Assembly: GCF_015679185.1 (NCBI RefSeq)
Contig: NZ_CP064939.1
Coordinates: 2,604,001-2,668,000 of the forward strand
Source of the DNA: Pedobacter endophyticus
Lineage (GTDB): Bacteria; Bacteroidota; Bacteroidia; Sphingobacteriales; Sphingobacteriaceae
DNA: 64,000 nt
Direction: 5' to 3'
Position 1 is the stretch's first letter. Each line of letters begins with the position of its first letter. This document shows positions 56,755-64,000 of the stretch, piece by piece. Under the pieces are notes generated by a model, which did no database searches, was not told where the DNA came from, and saw only the letters and a program-made list of their open reading frames with translations. The translations under genes were made by a program, and so were the position numbers.

Positions 56755-58329
56755 TTAGTATTTACTTGAAATCTCTTTTGCTACGGTATCTAACACACCT
56801 GTAATGGTATCATCAAATTTACCAGCCTTTAAAGCGGCTAATGTTTCTGGATGACGCATTTCCAATTGAGTCAAGAATTCTGTTTCGAACGCTTTAACTT
56901 TGTCAACCGGTACATTACGCATTAAGTTTTTCGTACCTGCATAAACAATGGCAACTTGTTTCTCAACGGTAAATGGCGAGAATTGCGCTTGTTTTAACAT
57001 TTCAACGTTACGTGCACCTTTATCTAACACCGATTTTGTTGCAGCATCTAAGTCAGAACCAAACTTAGAGAAAGCCTCTAACTCGCGGTATTGAGCCTGA
57101 TCTAACTTCAAAGTACCAGCTACCTTTTTCATCGACTTAATTTGAGCGTTACCACCCACACGCGACACCGAGATACCTACGTTAATAGCGGGACGGATAC
57201 CTGAGTTGAACAAGTTCGACTCTAAGAAAATCTGTCCGTCGGTAATCGAAATTACGTTAGTTGGAATATACGCAGAAACGTCTCCAGCCTGTGTTTCGAT
57301 AATTGGCAAAGCTGTTAATGAACCTCCACCTTTTACGATATGTTTGATCGACTCTGGCAAATCGTTCATCGCCTGAGCAATTTCATCGTTAGAGTTGATT
57401 TTTGCAGCTCTTTCTAACAAACGACTGTGTAAGTAGAAAACGTCACCCGGATAGGCTTCACGGCCCGGTGGACGACGAAGTAACAAAGATACCTCACGGT
57501 AAGCCACGGCTTGTTTCGATAAATCATCGTAAACAATTAATGCTGGTCTACCTGTATCTCGGAAAAATTCGCCAATTGCGGCACCTGCAAACGGAGCATA
57601 AAACTGCATTGGAGCAGGATCTGCGGCCGAAGCGGCAACAACAACAGTATATGGCAAAGCGCCGTTTTCTTCTAGTGTACGTACAATGTTGGCAACGGTA
57701 GAGTTTTTCTGACCGATAGCTACATAAATACAATATACTGGTTGGCCTGCCTCGTAAAATTCTTTTTGATTGATAATGGTATCGATACAAACGGCAGTTT
57801 TACCGATCTGACGATCGCCAATAACCAACTCACGCTGACCACGACCAATCGGAATCATTGCATCGATCGCTTTAATACCTGTTTGTAAAGGCTCATTTAC
57901 TGGCTGACGATAAACCACGCCCGGAGCTTTACGCTCTAAAGGCATTTCGTAAGTCTCACCCAATATCGGACCTTTACCATCTAATGGCTCACCTAAAGTG
58001 TTTACCACACGACCAAGCATGCCTTCGCCCACTTTGATAGAGGCAATTTTTTTGGTACGTTTAATGGTATCGCCTTCTTTAATATCTTCTGAAGCACCTA
58101 AAAGTACCACACCAACATTATCTTCTTCAAGGTTTAATACAATGCCTTGCAGGCCGTTTGCAAATTCAACCAACTCACCCGATTGGACTTTAGTTAAACC
58201 GTAAACACGGGCAATACCGTCGCCCACTTGCAACACGGTACCAACTTCTTCCAGTTCGGTTTCTGATTTGAAGCCCGCCAATTGCTGTCTGATAATTGCC
58301 GATACTTCGTCTGGTCTTACCTCTACCAT
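56755..58329 (-). CDS. atpA: ATP synthase alpha subunit
   Basis: 524 residues. The Walker A motif [13 protein letters not shown], the segment [16 protein letters not shown] (Walker B-like) and the family signature around [14 protein letters not shown] are all present. It forms the non-catalytic part of the F1 ring. The beta subunit (atpD) and epsilon (atpC) genes are not in this window; in Bacteroidota they lie elsewhere on the chromosome. Confidence 0.97.
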   Translation of the reverse strand: MVEVRPDEVSAIIRQQLAGFKSETELEEVGTVLQVGDGIARVYGLTKVQSGELVEFANGLQGIVLNLEEDNVGVVLLGASEDIKEGDTIKRTKKIASIKVGEGMLGRVVNTLGEPLDGKGPILGETYEMPLERKAPGVVYRQPVNEPLQTGIKAIDAMIPIGRGQRELVIGDRQIGKTAVCIDTIINQKEFYEAGQPVYCIYVAIGQKNSTVANIVRTLEENGALPYTVVVAASAADPAPMQFYAPFAGAAIGEFFRDTGRPALIVYDDLSKQAVAYREVSLLLRRPPGREAYPGDVFYLHSRLLERAAKINSNDEIAQAMNDLPESIKHIVKGGGSLTALPIIETQAGDVSAYIPTNVISITDGQIFLESNLFNSGIRPAINVGISVSRVGGNAQIKSMKKVAGTLKLDQAQYRELEAFSKFGSDLDAATKSVLDKGARNVEMLKQAQFSPFTVEKQVAIVYAGTKNLMRNVPVDKVKAFETEFLTQLEMRHPETLAALKAGKFDDTITGVLDTVAKEISSKY

Positions 58330-58361
58330 AATTTTAGTTATATCTTTTTGTAAATGTTCTT

Positions 58362-58537
58362 GCTTTGCGCATGGCGCCTGGCGTCCTCTGCCATGCGCTT
58401 TACGCTATCTTCTTGTTTAGCGGTTGGGTGTCTGGCGTGTTTATCCGCCTCCACTTCTCACGCAAATTGTTTATCTTCAGCGTAGGGCGATTGGCGCTTT
58501 GATACGCTTAAAACACGCTACGCTTATCGCTATGCGC
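58362..58537. repeat. gcg-word quasi-repeat in the atpH-atpA spacer
   Basis: Variants of gcgcatggcgcctggcg, ttagcggttgg, cgtagggcgattggcgc and their complements (tatcgctatgcgc) fill the 208-base spacer. Its G/C-rich words differ from the surrounding composition. Confidence 0.7.
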
Positions 58538-59077
58538 TTAATGCGTAAATTCCTTTTTCAGTTTATTTAAACCACTGGCGATACTTGCATCAAATTGCTT
58601 GTCGCCTACTTTTAATATAAAACCACCAATTAGTTTTTCGTTCACTTTTTCTTTAACGATAACCTCGTTGGCACCCAATTCTCTTTTTACAATCGAAACA
58701 ACTTCTGCCTTGGCAGCAGGGCTCAACGCCACAGCCGAAGTAACATCGGCGGTTACAATGCCTTTAAGTTGATTGTATTGTTGAATAAACTGCTGAGCAG
58801 TGGCAAATAATACCGCCGACCGACCTTTGTTTACAACGATTTTAAAAAAAGTAAGGGTTAAGTTACCTACTTTATTCGCGAAAATACCGTTTAAGATCCC
58901 GGTTTTCTTATCTAAAGGAACAATAGGATTCTTCAATATCGCTTCTAACTCAGGCGTTTTGTCAACCACCTGCTCAAATAAAACCATATCGTTATACGAT
59001 TCAGCCAAGGCGTTGTTTTCAACAGCTAAGTCGATTAATGATTTGGCGTATCTGCCGGCAACTTTAATTTCTGACAT
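58538..59077 (-). CDS. atpH: ATP synthase delta subunit
   Basis: 179 residues. Peripheral stalk protein linking F1 to the b subunit. N-terminal VAGRYAKSLIDLAVENNAL and C-terminal LIGGFILKVGDKQFDASI match the OSCP/delta family. Order atpB-E-F-H-A-G is the standard one. Confidence 0.95.
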   Translation of the reverse strand: MSEIKVAGRYAKSLIDLAVENNALAESYNDMVLFEQVVDKTPELEAILKNPIVPLDKKTGILNGIFANKVGNLTLTFFKIVVNKGRSAVLFATAQQFIQQYNQLKGIVTADVTSAVALSPAAKAEVVSIVKRELGANEVIVKEKVNEKLIGGFILKVGDKQFDASIASGLNKLKKEFTH

Positions 59078-59091
59078 ATATATAATTTAGT

Positions 59092-59151
59092 TGGGAGTTG
59101 GAAGTTGGGAGTTGGGAATCCCACTCAAAACTCTAAACTCAATACTCTTAA
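59092..59151. repeat. gttgggag-word quasi-palindrome in the atpF-atpH spacer
   Basis: gttgggagttggaagttggg on one side and actcaaaactctaaactcaa on the other. It is the same type of word as the element inside metH at 4062-4127. Confidence 0.72.
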
Positions 59152-59661
59152 CTAGTTCAACTCAACGTCTTTTAACAAGTTGGCTACTAACGCCTCTTGT
59201 TTGGTTTTATCATCCAACTGCGCACGTAAAACACGTTCTGCAATTTCTAACGATAAAGTAGAAACCTGATCTTTTACTTCAGCAAGAGCAGCTTTCTTTT
59301 GGTTTTCAATTTCGATTTTAGCTTTCTCTATCAACTTCGAACCTTCTACCTGAGCCTGTTTTTTGGCCTCGTTTAAAATGCCATCTTTTAAGGTTTTAGC
59401 TTCCCTTAAGATTTCATCACGCTCGGCACGGGCCTGCTGCATTAATTCCTGGTTTTGAGTAGTTAACTCAGCCATACGAATTTTAGCCAACTCCGCTTTG
59501 TTTAATGCCTCGTCAATGCTTTGCTCACGCTCGTGGATGGCACCCAAAATAGGTTTCCATGCAAACTTTTTAAGTAAAACAAACAACAACACAAAAGCTA
59601 CCGAAGCCCAGATCACAAATCCAAGGTGATAGTTTAATAATCCTTCAAATAATTGGTCCAT
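59152..59661 (-). CDS. atpF: ATP synthase b subunit
   Basis: 169 residues. One N-terminal membrane helix (LGFVIWASVAFVLLFVLL) followed by a long charged coiled coil (about 30-165). Two copies form the peripheral stalk of F0. Confidence 0.95.
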   Translation of the reverse strand: MDQLFEGLLNYHLGFVIWASVAFVLLFVLLKKFAWKPILGAIHEREQSIDEALNKAELAKIRMAELTTQNQELMQQARAERDEILREAKTLKDGILNEAKKQAQVEGSKLIEKAKIEIENQKKAALAEVKDQVSTLSLEIAERVLRAQLDDKTKQEALVANLLKDVELN

Positions 59662-59696
59662 TAGTATATCTTATCTAAAATATTTTTCAATCTAAA

Positions 59697-59731
59697 AAAT
59701 CAGAAAACAACCAATCGTTGTTTTCTGATTT
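59697..59731 (-). terminator. Intra-operon terminator-like hairpin after atpE
   Basis: Perfect 14-bp stem aaatcagaaaacaa/ttgttttctgattt with a 7-base loop, followed on the minus strand by TTTTTT. It lies 18 bases after the atpE stop and about 36 bases before the atpF start, so it looks like a partial terminator or a 3'-end protector for atpB-E messages. Confidence 0.75.
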
Positions 59732-59748
59732 TAACTTTAAGGTTCGGA

Positions 59749-59970
<222 letters not shown>

Positions 59971-59997
59971 TTATGATTTGTAAAAAATAGTTTCTAA

Positions 59998-61131
59998 TTA
60001 ATGATGCTCCTCAACTGCTGTTCCGATGAACAATGCAGCAAGCATCGTGAAAATAAACGCCTGCAAAAAGGCAACTAACAACTCTAAAACATCCATAAAA
60101 ATTACAAAGGCTACAGAAACTGGTGCAATTGCAATCGATTTAAAAATGAAAATTAGAGCAAGTAAACTTAATACGATGATGTGTCCTGCCGAAATGTTTG
60201 CATACAAACGAATCATTAAAGCGAATGGCTTAGAAATAACACCAATAATCTCCACAGGGATCATAATTGGATATAACCACCAAGGCACATCAGGCAATAA
60301 AATGTGTTTCCAGTAGTATTTGTTACCATTAAAATTGGTTACCAATAACACGATGAATGCCAATACAAAGGTAAAGAAAATGCTTCCGGTAACGTTGGCA
60401 CCACCTGGGAAGATCGGAATCAATCCCATTAAGTTGTTGATCCAAATAAAGAAAAAGATGGTTAACAACAAGGGCATAAATTTCGAGTGTTTATGGCCGA
60501 TGTTTGGTTTTGCAATATCATCTCTAACGAAAACAATAATGGGCTCAACAAAAGATTGCAAACCTTTGGGCGATTTACCTTCGCGTTTTTTGTAAGCCGA
60601 GGCTACACTCGTAAAAATTAAGAGAATTACCAATACTGCGATCCATAATGCCGCTACATTTTTGGTAATAGATAAATCGTAAACTGTTTTTGATGCAGCT
60701 ACATCAACCGCTCCATCTGAGCCAACAGCCATAACTTTATCATCTACCAGGCGGTAAGTATTGTACTTACCTGTGTAATCTTCTTCGCCATGATGAAAAT
60801 GGGCTGAAGAGAAAACTTCCAAACCACCGTTAGTATATAAAATAACTGGAAGCGGTAATGAAGTATGCCCCCAAAGGTGCCACATGTGTGAATCGGCAAT
60901 GTGCTCCATAATCACCTTGGTTGGCTCAAATTTTTCTTCGCCATGATTGGCTACGGTTGCATGTTCGCCAGAAACGGCTTCAGCAGTTTTTGCCACAGCA
61001 CTATCTACAGGAACAACAGCACTATCCACTTGGGCGAAAGTATCATTTTTGATAGATAAAAACGCGATTAAAAGCGTAAAAACTACAGTTACCTTCTTAA
61101 ATTTTGATACTAAAACTTGGTTACAATCCAT
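59998..61131 (-). CDS. atpB: ATP synthase a subunit with exported N-terminal extension
   Basis: 377 residues. The essential arginine is R308 in FALMIRLYANISAGH. Before the membrane core is about 150 residues with a signal-like N-terminus (cut near TFAQ) and a His/Glu-rich part (HFHHGEEDYTGKY). This extension is usual in Bacteroidota a subunits. The C-terminus reads LFIGTAVEEHH. It starts upstream of atpE by 39 bases. Confidence 0.95.
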   Translation of the reverse strand: MDCNQVLVSKFKKVTVVFTLLIAFLSIKNDTFAQVDSAVVPVDSAVAKTAEAVSGEHATVANHGEEKFEPTKVIMEHIADSHMWHLWGHTSLPLPVILYTNGGLEVFSSAHFHHGEEDYTGKYNTYRLVDDKVMAVGSDGAVDVAASKTVYDLSITKNVAALWIAVLVILLIFTSVASAYKKREGKSPKGLQSFVEPIIVFVRDDIAKPNIGHKHSKFMPLLLTIFFFIWINNLMGLIPIFPGGANVTGSIFFTFVLAFIVLLVTNFNGNKYYWKHILLPDVPWWLYPIMIPVEIIGVISKPFALMIRLYANISAGHIIVLSLLALIFIFKSIAIAPVSVAFVIFMDVLELLVAFLQAFIFTMLAALFIGTAVEEHH

Positions 61132-61145
61132 TTATTGGCAGATTT

Positions 61146-61535
61146 TTACTTTAAATTTTGGTGGCGCAAGTTACGTAACAAACAGTAAATTTCAAAGGCT
61201 GTAAACAATAAATATAAAGAAAAAAAATTAAGCACAAATAAGAACCCAATTCCCTTTGCTTTAATACTGTAAATCAGCACAAAAGCCATACAAAAAATCA
61301 TTTTTACTGTTATCGATCCCATTATGGCCATTATACCCACTTTCGGATCGCGTTTTATACCTATATCAACCAGCATATATGCGATGTAGGTTATCCCCGC
61401 CAGAAAGCCAAAGATCAACCAAAAATTTTTTACGAATAAGGTTTCAGCAGGAAATAATGCAGGTAAAGCTGCAATTAAAGCAATAAGCAGCCCAACGAAG
61501 ATGAAGTAAATGCTTGTAAATTTGGCCAGAGTCAA
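61146..61535 (-). CDS. AtpI-like small membrane protein of the atp operon
   Basis: 129 residues with four membrane helices and little else. It lies 14 bases before atpB and after atpZ, the place of AtpI, a c-ring assembly factor. I see no strong sequence signature, so the name rests on size, topology and position. Confidence 0.78.
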   Translation of the reverse strand: MTLAKFTSIYFIFVGLLIALIAALPALFPAETLFVKNFWLIFGFLAGITYIAYMLVDIGIKRDPKVGIMAIMGSITVKMIFCMAFVLIYSIKAKGIGFLFVLNFFSLYLLFTAFEIYCLLRNLRHQNLK

Positions 61536-61595
61536 TTGAATATATCCTTTACTGATGAAAACTTTGGCAAAGGTAGAAAAACATTATGGGATTGT

Positions 61596-61701
61596 TTAAT
61601 TGCTGACTTGTTTAATTGTTTGGATTGGTTAATTGTTCGATTGTTTAACTGCTAACTGTTAATTGCGAATTGCTAATTGTTAACTGCTAACTGTTAATTG
61701 C
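61596..61701. repeat. attg/taac-word repeat upstream of the AtpI-like gene
   Basis: Mostly one-sided runs of variants of aattgctaactgttaattg (ttgtttaattgctgac, ttaattgcgaattgct). There is less hairpin potential than in the other spacers. Confidence 0.65.
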
Positions 61702-61705
61702 TTAT

Positions 61706-61757
61706 CGTTACAGACTGAAGACTACAGACTTCCGACTAAAGACTACGGACTAAAGGC
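61706..61757. repeat. gact-word repeat upstream of the AtpI-like gene
   Basis: cagactgaagactacagact then gactaaagactacggactaa. Same word as the tRNA and atpA-atpG spacers but only the gact orientation. Confidence 0.65.
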
Positions 61758-61761
61758 ACAA

Positions 61762-61983
61762 CTACCTCGTTGCCTGCCGTATGGCCTGATAAAGCGCTGC
61801 TGCAACACCAATCAAAGCGAATATAGCGGTGATGATATTGGTTTTACTATTTCGATGTTGATCAATCTTATAACCGATAAAAGTGAGCAAGCCAATGGTC
61901 GCAATCATTTGAAAGCCTATAGCTGAATACTTTACTGCGGCATTAACCTTTTTCTTTGTATCTTCTACTTTTGGATTTTCCAT
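61762..61983 (-). CDS. atpZ: AtpZ/AtpI family protein
   Basis: 73 residues with two membrane helices. The first contains KYSAIGFQMIATIGLLTFIGYKID, the AtpZ pattern (a Gly-rich helix followed by G-x-x-x-D). AtpZ with AtpI has been linked to magnesium/calcium transport and c-ring assembly in other bacteria. First gene of the atp cluster; a repeat-filled 226-base gap separates it from the next gene. Confidence 0.88.
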   Translation of the reverse strand: MENPKVEDTKKKVNAAVKYSAIGFQMIATIGLLTFIGYKIDQHRNSKTNIITAIFALIGVAAALYQAIRQATR

Positions 61984-62040
61984 TTAAAAATGCAATAATT
62001 AAGTTAACTTTGAATGATCATAATTTGTTGGCAAATAAAA

Positions 62041-62048
62041 TATTTTTG
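62041..62048 (+). promoter_or_regulatory. -7 box (TATTTTTG) for the porW-like gene
   Basis: TAnnTTTG match 44 bases before the TTG start at 62093. No -33 TTTG at the normal spacing. Confidence 0.45.
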
Positions 62049-62092
62049 CCAGAATTTAGTTAAATGTATATCCACTAACGCGATTTTTATAC

Positions 62093-64000
62093 TTGAAAAA
62101 ATACACCAACAAAGCCTTTAACCCCTTATTTCTTTGTATCGCCTTATTTTTTGTTTACGGTTGCGTAGCAAATAAAGATACTGCACTCGATCGTAGATTC
62201 CAAAATCTAACGGCCAGATACAATTATATATATAACTCCAACGTGCTTCTTACCGAGTACAATGAAGGCTTATTGCAAACTTATGTAGATAATTACGAAC
62301 GCATTTTACCGGTTTATCTCGATCCTGAACCTAAGGTAAAGCTTGTGTTAACGCCAGGCGCCCCAAATAAGAACCTCGATGAGGTAATTACCAAAGGCCA
62401 AACCATCATCAACGAAAAAAGTTTCAGTAATTATATCGATGATTCGTACATGCTTTTGGGCAAGGCGAATTACTTAAAGGGAAACTACTTTATTGCTTCA
62501 GAATACTTTGATTATACGGCCAAAACCTACAAGAGCGATTTAAAGACGTTTGTAATGGCAATGAACTGGAAAGCCCGGAGCCAGATGCAGTTGAACAACA
62601 TGTCGGTCGCCGACAAAATTATCGACACGATGCTTCGTGCCGCAGATGATTTAAAGAGGGACATTGCAGCGCCCCTGGCCACAACCGCTCAAATGCGCAT
62701 TTACCAAAAGCGCAATAAAGAAGCCATTATGCTGCTTGAAAACGCCATCCGCCTGGCCGATGATAAACAGCTTCGCATCCGCTGGCAATATATTTTAGCG
62801 CAATTGCAGGAGAGCGAAAACGATTTGCAAAACGCCTTCATTAACTATACGAAAGTAGAAAACAGCAATGCGCCATTCGAAATGTACTTCCATGCTAATT
62901 TGCAGCGCATTAAGCTTCGGGCCTTAATTAGTGGTTACAAGGTAGATGAGGAGAAGGCGTTGCTTGCCTTGCTGAAAGATGATAAGAATTTCGACTATAC
63001 AGATCAGATTTATTATCAGGTTGGAGAATTGTTTTCGAAAGAAGGCAATTACGTTAAGGCAGAAGAAAATTATAAAAAGGCTATTCAAAAAAGCACTGGC
63101 AACGAAAGCCAGAAAGCGCTTTCTTATTTAAAGGTGGCCGATTTGAATTTTAGAGAGTTCAAAAACTACGTTAACGCAAAAATATATTACGATAGTGCGG
63201 TGGTTATTTTGCCAAAGAATTTCCCAGATTACGACAACATTGTGAAGAAGGCAGAAAATCTTCAATATTTAACTGACCGTTTCATCATTATCGCTAAAGA
63301 AGATACAGCACAAATGATTGCCAAATTACCCGAAGCCGAGCGTGAGGAAAAGGTAAAGGCTTATTTAAGTCCAAAAGCTGGAGAGCTTGTCAATGTTGCA
63401 CCAACCAAAGACCAGTCGCTCAACAATCCTGCGTTTCCTGGTCAATCGTTAAATGCGCCACAAACCGGGGCTGGCAATACCTTTTATTTTAACAACAATG
63501 CGGCAATAAGCAATGGCTTCGCCGATTTTAAAAAACGCTGGGGAAACAGGCCATTAGAAGATAACTGGCGCCAAAGTCAGCGCTCATCGGCACAAGAGAC
63601 CAACCAGGTGCTTGCCGGAGGCAATGTAGCAACAGCCATTACACCTGCAAATGGTACCGATACGCAAGCTTCTGACGATCAAACCTCGCTCGAAAAAAAG
63701 TTTCTCGATTCGCTACCCCTTACCCCCGCATTGCTGGCCAAATCAGATCAGAAAATTATAGATGCTTATTTTGAGATTGCCAGTTTCTATCAGCAAGAGC
63801 TGAACGATAAAGCCGAGGCGAACAAAATATACCTCGAATTGTTGCGCAGGTATCCTGATAATAATCACCTGGCGGCGATTTATTATAGTTTGCACTTAAA
63901 TTTTAAGGGTGTTGACGAAAACCGATCGAATGAGTACAGGCAGCTGGTTTTAACCAGGTTCCCTGAATCGAAGTTCGCAAAAACTATTTTAGATCCGTCA
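62093..64000 (+). CDS. porW: PorW/SprE-like lipoprotein of type IX secretion (3' end outside window)
   Basis: The frame runs from a TTG at 62093 to the window edge, 636 codons without a stop. A hydrophobic N-terminus ends in a lipobox (FFVYGCVANK). The middle has TPR-like helix pairs (YYQVGELFSKEGNYVKAEEN, KALSYLKVADLNFREFKN). After a Gln/Asn/Thr-rich linker, the segment FLDSLPLTPALLAKSDQKII then FYQQELNDKAEANKIYLELL and RRYPDNNHLAAIYYS matches the conserved C-terminal part of SprE/PorW proteins. These link the type IX secretion motor to the outer membrane. No ATG is available upstream in frame. Confidence 0.82.
   Translation, partial: MKKYTNKAFNPLFLCIALFFVYGCVANKDTALDRRFQNLTARYNYIYNSNVLLTEYNEGLLQTYVDNYERILPVYLDPEPKVKLVLTPGAPNKNLDEVITKGQTIINEKSFSNYIDDSYMLLGKANYLKGNYFIASEYFDYTAKTYKSDLKTFVMAMNWKARSQMQLNNMSVADKIIDTMLRAADDLKRDIAAPLATTAQMRIYQKRNKEAIMLLENAIRLADDKQLRIRWQYILAQLQESENDLQNAFINYTKVENSNAPFEMYFHANLQRIKLRALISGYKVDEEKALLALLKDDKNFDYTDQIYYQVGELFSKEGNYVKAEENYKKAIQKSTGNESQKALSYLKVADLNFREFKNYVNAKIYYDSAVVILPKNFPDYDNIVKKAENLQYLTDRFIIIAKEDTAQMIAKLPEAEREEKVKAYLSPKAGELVNVAPTKDQSLNNPAFPGQSLNAPQTGAGNTFYFNNNAAISNGFADFKKRWGNRPLEDNWRQSQRSSAQETNQVLAGGNVATAITPANGTDTQASDDQTSLEKKFLDSLPLTPALLAKSDQKIIDAYFEIASFYQQELNDKAEANKIYLELLRRYPDNNHLAAIYYSLHLNFKGVDENRSNEYRQLVLTRFPESKFAKTILDPS

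Noticed and set aside
61596..61757. CRISPR-like array in the spacer after atpZ
   Set aside because: The repeats are short drifting words without a constant repeat/spacer period, and no cas gene is present.

Overview
The window looks like chromosomal DNA from a Bacteroidota bacterium of the Sphingobacteriaceae, most likely Pedobacter or a close relative. The evidence is the promoter form TAnnTTTG with almost no Shine-Dalgarno sequences, many lipoproteins with a C-K-K or C-Q-K start, a PorW/SprE-type lipoprotein of the type IX secretion system, an ATP synthase operon without its beta and epsilon genes, and a secreted subclass B1 metallo-beta-lactamase. The genus is an inference; no rRNA is present. 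Most of the window is ordinary housekeeping sequence. I see no prophage, complete insertion sequence, CRISPR array or integrative element.

Layout. 1-7.5 kb: the end of thrC, two small exported proteins, then a metH-metF methionine/one-carbon operon on the minus strand behind a SAM-I riboswitch. 8-12 kb: a Bax-inhibitor-1 protein, a conserved unknown, murQ and an S41 protease. 12-14.7 kb: an SDR-like protein, two acetyltransferases and the B1 beta-lactamase. 15-18 kb: an era - thioredoxin-like - der operon. 18-23.4 kb: two copies of an initiator tRNA-Met plus tRNA-Glu cassette flanking an MscS-type channel and two envelope proteins. 23.4-31 kb: a SulP transporter, a CDGSH protein, a MarR - MFS - isochorismatase-like operon and two very lysine-rich small proteins. 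31-41 kb: a methyltransferase/DUF1345 pair, a SirB1-like protein, a decayed toxin-antitoxin pair, a chitinase, ruvC, and a flippase-like - glycosyltransferase - permease operon. 41-55 kb: an M16 protease pair, pgi, an M20 hydrolase, prfB with its programmed frameshift, and several lipoproteins. 55.7-62 kb: the atpZ - atpI-like - atpB-E-F-H-A-G operon. From 62.1 kb to the edge: a truncated porW/sprE-like gene that starts at TTG.

The most unusual content is non-coding. Many spacers hold imperfect hairpins built from variants of one short word and its reverse complement. The architecture recurs, but the word differs from site to site (agtc/gact, gttggga/ctccaa, gagat/atctc, gcg-rich). They occupy three of the internal spacers of the atp operon and the spacer after atpZ, both tRNA spacers and the leaders of metH and der, and one sits in frame inside the activation domain of metH. 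Separately there are two MITE-like families with perfect or near-perfect terminal inverted repeats, a 16-bp palindrome present five times, and a composite dispersed repeat at three or more sites. A terminator-like hairpin directly after atpE may help set the ATP synthase c-subunit ratio.
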